23,795 nt of DNA from a virus. Below the pieces are notes generated by a model. That model was not told where the DNA came from. It ran no database searches and was given only the letters and a program-made list of their open reading frames with translations. The stretch is from IMG/VR virus record IMGVR_UViG_3300034119_000279, positions 1 through 23,795 of that record, one strand, 5' to 3'. Positions 6,278 to 13,302 of this stretch are shown piece after piece. Made by a program: the position numbers and the translations under genes. The number at the start of each line of letters is the position of its first letter. The first letter of the stretch is position 1.

Positions 6278-6642
6278 TAGGCCACCCCTTCGCTACCGTA
6301 GACGTTGACGGACACAACGCCCGCCACGCTTGCGCGACCCTGCAACGACTCCGACGGCAATAGGTGCCGCGTAGCCTCATCTATCACGGTGCCCGCGTTC
6401 GCCAATCGCGCGTCGTAATACTGCGCGTTCACAACCGCGGGCGACGCGGCGGGCTTGCAATGATGCACGCGGAACGTGGTAGCCGCGGTATGCGTGTTGC
6501 AAATCACGATGCACGTAAGCACCGCGCTACGATCCGACGGCACGCTATAGATGCGTTGGTCGGTGGTACCCAACGTGAACGACGCTAATAGACGCGGGTT
6601 GCGGTCGGCGCGTAGCGGAATTGTGGTTGTTAGGGTGGACAT
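6277..6642 (-). CDS. Small beta-sandwich virion protein
   Basis: 121 residues from ATG 6642, overlapping the upstream gene by 13 bases. The sequence is beta-strand rich: LLASFTLGTTDQRIYSVPSD, then AVLTCIVICNTHTAATTFRV, then VVSVNVYGSEGVA. The order (a strand ending in a turn plus 'VPSDRSAVLTCIVICNT' and 'FRVHH') resembles small immunoglobulin-like or decoration-type phage proteins that I recall from other siphoviruses. The exact family is not named here. It probably decorates the tail or tip, given the neighbours, though a head-decorating role cannot be excluded from sequence alone. Confidence 0.66.
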   Translation of the reverse strand: MSTLTTTIPLRADRNPRLLASFTLGTTDQRIYSVPSDRSAVLTCIVICNTHTAATTFRVHHCKPAASPAVVNAQYYDARLANAGTVIDEATRHLLPSESLQGRASVAGVVSVNVYGSEGVA

Positions 6643-7415
6643 TGGACGTTTAGCGCGTTGGGAATTGAGAAATAGGCCGATTGTGCAGAGAATGCCATCG
6701 GCACCACCGTACCTACGGAAATCGGCGCAATCGTGATAATGGCACCCGCGGGGCCGCTACCCCACACGGCGCCCGTTTCGCAACCGTTCACCGCGTACGG
6801 GCCTTGATTGTTCGCGCCGCCACCCGCGCCGCCTGTTTTGATTCGCCACACGATGTCGGCGGGTTGCCCCGCGGGCACCACGATATCGGCGTAAACTTCG
6901 CGCCACGTGTATTTCCAACGCGTAGCGGGATTCGTGACGGCGCCTAGCGGCGCGGCGCTATCAATCACGGCGGGTATTACCGATTGCGCGACGGCCGACA
7001 GAATCAACCACGACACTTTGCCGTCGGCGCCAACGAGTCGCAACATAGACACGATGCTATTCACGTTCAAAGACACGCCCGCGCCCGTGGCAACGCTCCA
7101 CGCGGGCACCGCGTACGCGGGTTGGTACCTGTCGCCGTCGGTGCTTGCGAATGATTGGCGACCGTCGGGCCGATCCTCCCATTCTACGTAGCGGTTGTAA
7201 TCGGCTTTCATTTTCGGCCACACCTCCACCCAACGATGGTCGCCGTACGTGCCAACCGTGTTCGTAATGCGCGCGAAAACTAGGTCGGGCGTGTTCAACG
7301 TCGCCGCGTTCGGCGTAATGAGTAGCGGCCGCAACCTATCGACGGTGTCGCAAATTTCGTTCAAGTGTTCGAACGTAAGCCGCCCTAATTGTCCGCTAGT
7401 GAATCGGGGTAGCAT
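6630..7415 (-). CDS. Putative tail or tail-tip structural protein
   Basis: 261 residues from ATG 7415, three bases after the upstream stop. It starts MLPRFTSGQLGRLTFEHLNE, followed by ICDTVDRLRPLL, an N-terminal helix that I recall from phage minor structural proteins. The middle is strand-rich with Trp and Tyr (HRWVEVWPKMKADYNRYVEW, DGDRYQPAYAVPAW). A Gly-rich segment (KTGGAGGGANNQGPY) precedes the C-terminal region. No enzymatic motif is visible. It sits in the run of minor tail genes after the tape measure gene, where distal tail and baseplate-hub proteins are normally encoded, but no such family was recognised. Confidence 0.68.
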   Translation of the reverse strand: MLPRFTSGQLGRLTFEHLNEICDTVDRLRPLLITPNAATLNTPDLVFARITNTVGTYGDHRWVEVWPKMKADYNRYVEWEDRPDGRQSFASTDGDRYQPAYAVPAWSVATGAGVSLNVNSIVSMLRLVGADGKVSWLILSAVAQSVIPAVIDSAAPLGAVTNPATRWKYTWREVYADIVVPAGQPADIVWRIKTGGAGGGANNQGPYAVNGCETGAVWGSGPAGAIITIAPISVGTVVPMAFSAQSAYFSIPNALNVQCPP

Positions 7416-7418
7416 GGT

Positions 7419-8291
7419 TCACCAATTCGTCGATATGGTCGCGAAATCCGCGGTGGAGGGGAACGGTTGACGCCAAAAAACCTTGCGCGCGCGGCGCGCG
7501 CCGTTCAATTCGGCACACGGGATTTTTCCGCTACCGTCGCGTTCGGGTACCTGTACCAAATGGTATTCGGAATCCTCGATAAACCGATGCGTAACGGTGA
7601 ACAACGACACGCCCGCGCGGCGAATCTGTCCGCCTGTATAGAGAACCGTACCGATAGCGAACCCTTCCCAAAGCGCCGAATTACGCTTGCCGCGCGCGGC
7701 GCGCATATTCGCAATCATCGTCGGCAAGCCCGACACCTGTTGGATGGTTTCATTAATGACCAATTCCGAAGTGTACTTCAATCGCGATAGCGGCACCCCT
7801 TCTAGGTCGATTTGCGTACCGCCCGTGATTTGCGTGTTCGCGGGATTCGATAGCGTGCCGTTCGACGGATACGTGGGCGCCGAAATGTAGGTGTCCGCGA
7901 ATGCCGCCGCGATATCCAACGTCCATTCAACGTAGCCGACTTCGGCGGGTTGTAGCGACGCCGCCGAAACTTGCGCGTTAGAATAGTTCCACGTAACCGT
8001 CCAAATGTCGGTATTCGGTTCGCGGGCAATCGCGTATGACTTCGCCCAAACGCCCGTTTCGTCGGGGAATACGTCACCCTTCGCGGGCAACGCATCGGGG
8101 CCGCTACTCACCAACCCCGATACGTTGTCACCTACGGCGATACCGAACCACGCGCGCACGTCGGCGGGCGTCTGCAACGACGACGGCGCCGTGTTGTCGT
8201 ATACCTTGAATACGCGCGACGTCGAAACCTTGCCCGCGTCGTACGACCACGCGCGGCTTGCCATCTGTTCGATGCAAAAAAAGTTCGGCAT
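7419..8291 (-). CDS. Putative distal-tail or minor tail protein
   Basis: 290 residues from ATG 8291, whose A is shared with the TAA stop of the tape measure gene, so the two are translationally coupled. Sequence features include ASRAWSYDAGKVSTSRVFKV, then DTNIWTVTW-like strands (PNTDIWTVTWNYSNAQVSAA), ISAPTYPSNGT and SEYHLVQVPERDGSGKIPC. The first gene after the tape measure usually encodes the distal tail protein or a tip protein. No signature of the Dit family was identified, so that assignment rests on position alone. The protein looks beta-rich, soluble and non-enzymatic. Confidence 0.68.
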   Translation of the reverse strand: MPNFFCIEQMASRAWSYDAGKVSTSRVFKVYDNTAPSSLQTPADVRAWFGIAVGDNVSGLVSSGPDALPAKGDVFPDETGVWAKSYAIAREPNTDIWTVTWNYSNAQVSAASLQPAEVGYVEWTLDIAAAFADTYISAPTYPSNGTLSNPANTQITGGTQIDLEGVPLSRLKYTSELVINETIQQVSGLPTMIANMRAARGKRNSALWEGFAIGTVLYTGGQIRRAGVSLFTVTHRFIEDSEYHLVQVPERDGSGKIPCAELNGARRARKVFWRQPFPSTADFATISTNW

Positions 8292-9475
8292 TATTGAAAC
8301 CCGATAGTAGAGATAGACGCGGCTACCTTTTCGGTCGCGTCGGCGGTTCGTTCCTGCACGCGGCGTTGAACTTCCGCGGGGTACGCGTCGAACGTGAACG
8401 CACCTAGCGCGGTATTAGCCGACGCGGTGCGGTTCGCGCCTTGCGATTCTGCGGCCGCGCGTTGTTCCTGTATGGTGGATAGTTCATCCTCTAATTTAAA
8501 CCGTTCGCGCAACGCTTCGCGTTCGGCTTCGGTGGTCGCATCGCGTAGCGCCTTTTCCCGCGTCGCCGCGCGTTCGGCGCGCTCGCGTTGGTCGGCGATA
8601 TTCTTCGCGGCTTCGGTGTTGCCGTCGGCGGCGGCTTTCTCTTCCATGATGCGTAGCCGCAACAACCGTACGTCCAATTGCGCCGCCTCAATTCGCGCGG
8701 CGTTTTGTTCGGCGAGTTTCTGCGCGGCTTCGGCTTCTTGCTTCGCCTTTTCCGCCGCGGCTTCTCGCTCTTTCTGCGCGGCTTCGCGGATGGTACGTAG
8801 TCGCGTTTCTAGTTCAATTTCGGCCGCGCGTTGTTTCTCGCGGTTCAATTCAAGTAACGCGTTTAGTTCTAGGTCGGAAATGCCCTCCGCCATTCGGAAC
8901 GCTAGTTCTGTGTCCTGTTCATCCTTGACGCGTGCGGCTTCCGCGCGTACGGCCGCCTCTTCATCGCCACGCGCGCGCGTGCGTGCGATTTCGTTGGTAA
9001 CTTCTAGGCGCTCGCGTTCGCGCATAAGCGCGGTAGTAGCGTTCGCCGCGGCTTGCGCCTCTTTCTCGCGTTCACCCGCGATACGCCGCCCCGTGTCGCG
9101 TGCGGCGTTTTGCTTCGCTAGTAGGTCGTCGGCCGCCTTATCCGCGGCGCCAAACGTCGCGTCGTAAATGGCGCTACCTAGATCGGCGAAGGCGCCGACG
9201 AACGGTATCGTTTTTAGCCCGTCTAGAATCGCGTCGGGTATGGCCTTATCCGAACGCAACACGCTAGCGGCCGCCTTTGCAAGCCCCGCCGCCATCATCG
9301 GCCCCGCAATGGTGCCGACGACGCCCTTTGCCTGTTCGGAAAACTTCCCGCCGAAATCGTAGCCTAGTTTAGCGCCCTGTTGAGTAGCGATAGGCTTCGC
9401 GGCTTGCAAGCCCTTTTCTAGGCCGTCAAGTTTTGCGGTAATGTCTATGAATACTTCACCGCCTTTTTCGGCCAT
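8291..9475 (-). CDS. Tail tape measure protein, short
   Basis: 394 residues from ATG 9475, with a strong AGGTGGAG ribosome site that overlaps the upstream TAG. Residues 1-60 are MAEKGGEVFIDITAKLDGLE followed by a Gln/Ala/Lys-rich helix. A hydrophobic segment (about 52-72, VVGTIAGPMMAAGLAKAAASV) and a second one near 88-110 may enter the membrane during DNA ejection. Residues 115-360 are a long alanine-, arginine- and glutamate-rich coiled coil (AEKAKQEAEAAQKLAEQNAA is typical). Tape measure proteins run through the tail tube and set its length. At the usual 1.5 angstrom per residue, 394 residues would give a short tail of roughly 60 nm (inference). It follows the frameshifting chaperone pair, the standard position. 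Confidence 0.82.
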   Translation of the reverse strand: MAEKGGEVFIDITAKLDGLEKGLQAAKPIATQQGAKLGYDFGGKFSEQAKGVVGTIAGPMMAAGLAKAAASVLRSDKAIPDAILDGLKTIPFVGAFADLGSAIYDATFGAADKAADDLLAKQNAARDTGRRIAGEREKEAQAAANATTALMRERERLEVTNEIARTRARGDEEAAVRAEAARVKDEQDTELAFRMAEGISDLELNALLELNREKQRAAEIELETRLRTIREAAQKEREAAAEKAKQEAEAAQKLAEQNAARIEAAQLDVRLLRLRIMEEKAAADGNTEAAKNIADQRERAERAATREKALRDATTEAEREALRERFKLEDELSTIQEQRAAAESQGANRTASANTALGAFTFDAYPAEVQRRVQERTADATEKVAASISTIGFQ

Positions 9476-9485
9476 AGCGCTCCAC

Positions 9486-9701
9486 CTATCGGTTTTGAGA
9501 TTCGACCCACGCCCGCGTATTCATCGGGCTAGACGTGCGTATCAATTCGCCCCGCGCGGCTAGTTCTAGATACGCGGTGAATTCTCCAACAGGCAACGCT
9601 AGCGGGTCGGCGATATTCGCCACGGTAGACACTAGGAACGCTTCCCCTATCCAATCGCGCGCGCGTTCGCGTCGGGGTTCAACCGCGAACGGCGTACCCA
9701 T
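9486..9701 (-). CDS. Downstream part of the frameshifted tail assembly chaperone (lambda T-like)
   Basis: 71 residues counted from ATG 9701 (MGTPFAVEPRRERARDWIGE), ending 10 bases before the tape measure start. It overlaps the upstream chaperone gene by 55 bases in the -1 frame. It is probably made mainly by a -1 frameshift at 9701-9707, giving a 194-residue fusion (123 + 71 residues), as for lambda G/GT. The ATG lies directly at the slip site, so independent initiation is possible but has no clear ribosome site. The sequence ...FLVSTVANIADPLALPVGEF, then TAYLELAARGELI is typical of the C-terminal region of long chaperone isoforms, which contact the tape measure protein. Confidence 0.8.
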   Translation of the reverse strand: MGTPFAVEPRRERARDWIGEAFLVSTVANIADPLALPVGEFTAYLELAARGELIRTSSPMNTRAWVESQNR

Positions 9702-10069
9702 TTTCCCGCGTCGTTGTCCCATTCGAACCCGATGACTTGCAACGCGAGTTCCACCAACGCATCGGGCGCGATTCCGTCCAACATGGATTCGGCGCGGTCG
9801 GCGCCGACCGATTCGGTTAGCACGCGGCACGCGCCGTCGAACGTGAAACACGAACGCACTAACGACGTAGCAAGCCGCGAATCCTCGCGGGCCGTGCGTG
9901 CGCGTCGGATTGTTTCGTCGGCGTCCAATCCTAGCGCGCGGCAATCGGCGATAGCGTCGGCCGCGGCGCGTTCGGCTAACGCTGTTTGCATCGTGCAGAC
10001 TTGACGAACGGACAACGGCGGGAACCTACGTTCCACGCCGTCTACGATTGCGACCGCGTCGCCGATCAT
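9647..10069 (-). CDS. Tail assembly chaperone, upstream isoform (lambda G-like)
   Basis: 140 residues from ATG 10069, which overlaps the upstream stop as ATGA. It begins MIGDAVAIVDGVERRFPPLS, then VRQVCTMQTALAERAAADAI, and is mostly helical and acidic, ending FEWDNDAGKWVRRSR. The length and helical character fit gpG-type chaperones that coat the tape measure protein before tube polymerisation and are absent from the mature virion (family knowledge). Ribosomes that do not slip at 9701-9707 make this isoform; those that slip make the 194-residue long form. Position between the major tail protein and tape measure genes supports the call. Confidence 0.82.
   Translation of the reverse strand: MIGDAVAIVDGVERRFPPLSVRQVCTMQTALAERAAADAIADCRALGLDADETIRRARTAREDSRLATSLVRSCFTFDGACRVLTESVGADRAESMLDGIAPDALVELALQVIGFEWDNDAGKWVRRSRLNPDANARAIG
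9664..9707 (-). promoter_or_regulatory. Programmed -1 ribosomal frameshift signal: slippery heptamer plus stem-loop
   Basis: On the minus strand the heptamer GGGAAAA (9707-9701) is in the canonical phase G-GGA-AAA relative to the upstream gene, at Gly122-Lys123. After a 9-base spacer comes a perfect 8-bp stem CGTTCGCG/CGCGAACG (9691-9684 and 9671-9664) with a 12-base loop. Slipping back one base gives GGG-AAA-ATG and enters the downstream frame, which is open. The heptamer is of the same class as the GGGAAAG of lambda G/GT. The location in the tail chaperone pair just before the tape measure gene is the classic place for this signal. Confidence 0.85.
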
Positions 10070-10326
10070 TGGTTGCCCCTCTTCGCTAGTAGTGCGCGCA
10101 ATTGGGTTTCGTAGTCGCCATCTGTGACGCGAACGTGTTCGGCGGCACGCACCACGCGAACATCGGTAACGGTGCGAATGTCGATTTTCCCCGCGCGAAT
10201 TGCACGACCAACGGCGCATTCTTCCGACACCGTGCTAGGCGCTACGCGGAATTTCGACACGATGCCGCCCGAATGCGTTACCGACACTATCCAATCGGTG
10301 TCGCTAGGTTGTATTAGCGGGTTCAT
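10066..10326 (-). CDS. Small tail-module protein of unknown function
   Basis: 86 residues from ATG 10326. Sequence: MNPLIQPSDTDWIVSVTHSG, then GIVSKFRVAPSTVSEECAVG, then RAIRAGKIDIRTVTDVRVVR. It has a beta-rich N-terminal half and a helical C-terminal end (YETQLRALLAKRG). No family is recognised. It is translationally coupled to the tail chaperone by ATGA and separated from the major tail protein gene by an 18-bp imperfect palindrome. It could be an extra tail chaperone or a minor tail protein; the position is consistent with either. Confidence 0.62.
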   Translation of the reverse strand: MNPLIQPSDTDWIVSVTHSGGIVSKFRVAPSTVSEECAVGRAIRAGKIDIRTVTDVRVVRAAEHVRVTDGDYETQLRALLAKRGNQ

Positions 10327-10329
10327 CGC

Positions 10330-10347
10330 GACGCACTATAGCGCGTC
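10330..10347 (-). other. Intergenic hairpin after the major tail protein gene
   Basis: An imperfect 18-bp palindrome begins within the stop codon of the major tail gene. On the minus-strand RNA it forms a 7-bp stem (GACGCGC with GTGCGTC) around a TATA loop, with one G-U pair. On the plus strand that pair would be an A-C mismatch. There is no U-run after it, so a classic terminator is unlikely. It may stabilise or process the upstream message. Confidence 0.45.
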
Positions 10348-10789
10348 AAGCCGTCGTCCAAACCACGGTCGGCCCGTTCGTGTCGTTCATACCGAAATTC
10401 ACGGTAAGGGTGCTATCCCCATTCTTATCGACGGAGAACGCGTACGCGCTGAACACCGCGTCGAATTGCAAAATCACGGCATTGGTAACGCTTGTAGCCG
10501 TTGACGTTCCACCCGTCAGAGATAGCGTAAGGCTACCGCCAGGTTGCGACGGTAGCACGTTAGACGTGATGGTACCGAACGGCGTACCCGTGTCGCGCGT
10601 CGGAGTACCCGCAAGCGTGCCCGTAATGTCGGTAACACCCAACCGACGAACGGCGCCGCTATGCGCGAAACCCGTTAGCACGGATTCCGTATACGCGATG
10701 TTTGCAGCGTACGTACGCACGTTCATGCTGAAATTGGTCGTAGGAAAGGCCACGTTGCCGTCGTTGCCGACAATGAATGAGGTAGGCAT
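10346..10789 (-). CDS. Major tail protein (tail tube subunit)
   Basis: 147 residues from ATG 10789 with AAGGGA 8 bases upstream, inside the end of the preceding gene. It begins MPTSFIVGNDGNVAFPTTNF and is strongly beta-rich (SMNVRTYAANIAYTESVLTG, ITGTLAGTPTRDTGTPF, GGSLTLSLTGGTSTATSVTN) with the closing segment AFSVDKNGDSTLTVNFGMND. This is the pattern of small tube proteins that stack as hexamers: a beta-sandwich with an early loop and a C-terminal strand pair. Its place between the tail terminator and the chaperones/tape measure matches the siphovirus gene order. The assignment is by pattern and position. Confidence 0.78.
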   Translation of the reverse strand: MPTSFIVGNDGNVAFPTTNFSMNVRTYAANIAYTESVLTGFAHSGAVRRLGVTDITGTLAGTPTRDTGTPFGTITSNVLPSQPGGSLTLSLTGGTSTATSVTNAVILQFDAVFSAYAFSVDKNGDSTLTVNFGMNDTNGPTVVWTTA

Positions 10790-10793
10790 TTTG

Positions 10794-11198
10794 TTATCCC
10801 TTCACGAACCCAACGATTTCGTATACGTCGGAAGTTGTCCACACATCATCGGCGAAAACGGGCACGCCCCGTTGCCGTAGGTATACCACCGCGCGCGCGT
10901 AGCCCGTGGCGGTTAGTTCCGCTCCGTCTAATAGCAATTTCAATCGCGCACTACCCGTCGGGCCGTAATAGCATTGGTTCGACGGTTCGAAAATCGAAAA
11001 CGTGACGTTCACCGTATCCAACGTGGAATCGAACGCGCGTTCGTATCGGTTTTGAGCGCCCGTATAGACGCACAACGGCAACGAATCATCCCCCGCGGCG
11101 CTGTCAAGGTAGACGCGACCGCTAAAGAGCGCCGCGAATCCCGAACCCGTGCCCGAGGTCGCGATTTTCGTACGCAACGCGTCTAGTAGATTATGCAC
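10794..11198 (-). CDS. Tail terminator / head-tail joining protein (DUF3168-like)
   Basis: 134 residues from ATG 11198, overlapping the upstream gene by 8 bases. It starts MHNLLDALRTKIATSGTGSG, continues with FAALFSGRVYLDSAAGDDSL, and has the beta-helix pattern YERAFDSTLDTVNVTFSIFE, then LLLDGAELTATGYARAVVYL, ending VWTTSDVYEIVGFVKG. The order (N-terminal helix, 'LPLCVYTGAQ' strand, 'VNVTFSIFEPS', long helix, closing strand) resembles tail terminator proteins that cap the tail tube and join it to the head. It sits directly before the major tail protein gene, the normal place. Confidence 0.75.
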   Translation of the reverse strand: MHNLLDALRTKIATSGTGSGFAALFSGRVYLDSAAGDDSLPLCVYTGAQNRYERAFDSTLDTVNVTFSIFEPSNQCYYGPTGSARLKLLLDGAELTATGYARAVVYLRQRGVPVFADDVWTTSDVYEIVGFVKG

Positions 11199-11757
11199 GC
11201 GGCGGCCCTCCGAAATGACGGCGGAGCGCGGTAGCCATTATTGGTTCGAATAGGTCGCGCGTCATAGCCATAGTAGGTTCGACGTACGGGCGCGGCTTGA
11301 CGCGACCCCAACCGCGGTCGATTCGCGCATACTTCAACGCGCTACCGAATCGGTAGCCGATTACGTTCCCGTTGCTTATCACCGTTAGCAACGCTTGCCG
11401 CGCTTCCGCGGGTACGGGTCGGCGCTTGCGTCGCGACGGCACAAACGTATCCGAACCCTTCGGGAACGCTACGCCGCCCGTTCCACCCTGCAATCCGCGG
11501 CCGACTTGCCACGACCTACGCAACGCGCCCGTATCGGGTGCGGGTGGTTGACCGCTACGCGATGCGCGGTGGAATCCACGTTCACGGAAGTTACGCCCGT
11601 TTTTCTTTCCCTTGCCAACACGGTAGACAAGCCCGCCGCCTTGCTTCGATAGCGTTTCGCGCATCGCGCGCGACACCGTCAAAAGGTACGCGTTCACGCC
11701 CTCTTGCACGGCGCGGCGTAGTTTCATCTGCACGTGTGGATCGGGTACGAACGTCAT
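11191..11757 (-). CDS. HK97 gp10-like head-tail joining protein
   Basis: 188 residues from ATG 11757, four bases after the upstream stop, with GAGGGG upstream; a TTG six codons earlier is less likely. The N-terminal helix (PHVQMKLRRAVQEGVNAYLL, then TVSRAMRETLSKQ) is followed by SGQPPAPDTGALRRSWQVGR, the conserved 'P-x-x-x-T-G-x-L-R-x-S' pattern of the gp10 family. A basic insert with KGKKNGRNFRERGFHRAS lies before it. The C-terminal part has KYARIDRGWGRVKPRPYVEP, then TMAMTRDLFEP, matching the 'PRPyl.P' closing motif of the family. Gp10-type proteins complete the head-tail interface. Confidence 0.82.
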   Translation of the reverse strand: MTFVPDPHVQMKLRRAVQEGVNAYLLTVSRAMRETLSKQGGGLVYRVGKGKKNGRNFRERGFHRASRSGQPPAPDTGALRRSWQVGRGLQGGTGGVAFPKGSDTFVPSRRKRRPVPAEARQALLTVISNGNVIGYRFGSALKYARIDRGWGRVKPRPYVEPTMAMTRDLFEPIMATALRRHFGGPPRA

Positions 11758-11761
11758 AGGT

Positions 11762-12133
11762 TCACCCCTCGACAAATGGAAAGGTTAGCCCGTTGACGCG
11801 GTCGGCTTCGACGATTGTATGGCAATTAGCCGCGGCGCTAGGTCGCAGAATCGGAATACGCACCGACCGTACCGTGTATTGTCCATCGGTAGCCACCAAA
11901 AAACCATCGGTGTCGAAAGATTGTTGCCCCGCAAAGTAGAACGTAGCGCCTACGCGCATACGCGGCGCGCCCGCGAAATCCGTATCGGCCGCCGACCGCG
12001 GTTGGACGAACGCGGCAAGTTGCGCGGTAAGTGTGTAGCCGTTCGTTACCGAACCGTTGGCGGCTATCGACGCGGTCGGCGTCCACACGTCTACCGTTAC
12101 GCCGTGTTGCGCGATGAGGCTAGATACGCTCAT
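11762..12133 (-). CDS. Head-tail adaptor (SPP1 gp16-like)
   Basis: 123 residues from ATG 12133, overlapping the stop of the connector gene as ATGA. It is a small beta-barrel type sequence: LIAQHGVTVDVWTPTASIAA, then LTAQLAAFVQPRSAADTDFA, RMRVGATFYFAGQQSF and QYTVRSVRIPI. The order (early strand with HGVTVDVW, 'A.VQPRSA', 'YTVRSV' near the end) matches the head-tail adaptor/stopper family, which plugs the connector and holds the packaged genome. The neighbours on both sides (gp6-like connector and gp10-like protein) are as expected. Confidence 0.8.
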   Translation of the reverse strand: MSVSSLIAQHGVTVDVWTPTASIAANGSVTNGYTLTAQLAAFVQPRSAADTDFAGAPRMRVGATFYFAGQQSFDTDGFLVATDGQYTVRSVRIPILRPSAAANCHTIVEADRVNGLTFPFVEG

Positions 12134-12981
12134 TTGTAGTACCGCCTATACGGTGCAATGAGCGCGCGCGCTTCGGCGTCCATCGAATCGGCGCCGCCTA
12201 GCGAATACGAATAATCGCCGAACGACTCCGACGCTAGCGCGGTGTCGCGCTTGCGGCCGTTGTAGATTCGGCTAGCGATTAGGTGGCACGCGTGGACAAT
12301 GTCGGGCGGAATCGTTTCGTACCCGCCGTCGTAATCGACTAGCACCGACACGGGCGCCGTAGGCCACCCGTCGCCGTTGTCGTCGTCGTAGCCGCTACGA
12401 CCAAAGTAGAGAATTCCGCGCGGTAGGTCGCCCGTTATGTCCATTTGCGCTTGATCGGCGAAGGTAACGGTAGCGACGCTGTCTTTCAGGTCGCGGCCTA
12501 CTAGCCGATTGATTCGGTATACCGAACAATTCACCGATGCCGACGCGGCGAAACCCGTAGTAGCGGTAATCTGCGCGGCGAGCGCGTTCGACGACTTATG
12601 GTTCGCGAAATTGATATCGGTTTGGGTTTCGTTGCCCGTTGAATCCGTGCGGGTTAGAGTAAGTTTTGTTTCTCTAACCGTGATAGTGGCCGAAATGTCG
12701 CTAGCGACCGTGCTACGTACCGTCATGCACGCAAGCGAACCAAAGCCCACGTAGTGAACGTGCCCCACGGGCGGATTGTGAACGACGAGCCCGCTATCGC
12801 CACGCGCTGTCGTCCATTCGTAGAAACGACGTTGGACGAATTTACGGTCGGCGTACGCTTCGATTGCGTAACTAGCGCGGTCGATTGCCGACTCCAACAC
12901 CGCGTCGTCCGTGGCGTAGGTAATCCCCATATAGGATTTCAACGCGGCGAGGGTGGTAAGTGCGTAGGTATCAACGGCCAT
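12130..12981 (-). CDS. gp6-like head-tail connector with a long insertion
   Basis: 283 residues from ATG 12981. Residues 1-60 (TTLAALKSYMGITYATDDAV, then LESAIDRASYAIEAYADRKF) and the C-terminal part (PPDIVHACHLIASRIYNGRK, then SYSLGGADSMDAEARALIAP, YRRYYK) match the alpha-helical head-tail connector family, which is normally about 100 residues shorter. In between, residues about 75-195 form a Thr/Ser-rich, beta-rich insertion (ATITVRETKLTLTRTDSTGN, then a repeated alanine/threonine stretch). Connector subunits sit under the portal as a dodecamer. The insertion probably faces outwards (inference). Confidence 0.82.
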   Translation of the reverse strand: MAVDTYALTTLAALKSYMGITYATDDAVLESAIDRASYAIEAYADRKFVQRRFYEWTTARGDSGLVVHNPPVGHVHYVGFGSLACMTVRSTVASDISATITVRETKLTLTRTDSTGNETQTDINFANHKSSNALAAQITATTGFAASASVNCSVYRINRLVGRDLKDSVATVTFADQAQMDITGDLPRGILYFGRSGYDDDNGDGWPTAPVSVLVDYDGGYETIPPDIVHACHLIASRIYNGRKRDTALASESFGDYSYSLGGADSMDAEARALIAPYRRYYK

Positions 12982-13014
12982 TGGTTGTTCCGTTCATCGG
13001 CACGCGTAGCCGCC

Positions 13015-13302
13015 TCATTTCGCCCGCGGCGGCCGTCCGCGCTTGCGTGTGGTGTCGGTAGGGGTTTCGACGTCGGCGGGCGCCACGGGCGATTCCCGCG
13101 GGGTTACGGCGGTCGTGGATTGCGTCACGAATTCCAACACGCCGCGGCGCTGCAATTGAACCGCAAGCGCGGGCGACACGGCGACAAGCGCGCCGCGCCG
13201 CGCGCCCGCCCACGGTTGCAACGCTATGCAAATTACGTTGGTGGTAGTGTCCAATCGGGTTTCCCGTTCGTGTGGTAGTCGTGCATAAATTGGTGGACGC
13301 AA
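13015..13302 (-). CDS. Hypothetical protein with a basic C-terminal tail
   Basis: 95 residues from TTG 13302, which has an AGGA site 8 bases upstream; a second TTG at 13254 (LDTTTNVICIALQPWAGARR) gives a shorter protein with less overlap (22 bases) with the upstream gene. The core is IALQPWAGARRGALVAVSPALAVQLQRRGV, a small helical segment. The C-terminal third is Pro/Thr-rich and ends TRKRGRPPRAK, which resembles an AT-hook (RGRP). It lies between the glycosyltransferase fusion and the connector genes. Small proteins at this place are sometimes head-completion proteins, but no family was recognised. Confidence 0.6.
   Translation of the reverse strand: MRPPIYARLPHERETRLDTTTNVICIALQPWAGARRGALVAVSPALAVQLQRRGVLEFVTQSTTAVTPRESPVAPADVETPTDTTRKRGRPPRAK

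Noticed and set aside
8394-9167. A 257-residue Ser/Arg/Ala-rich plus-strand ORF
   Set aside because: Antisense shadow of the alanine-, glutamate- and arginine-rich coiled coil of the tape measure gene; its composition is not protein-like.
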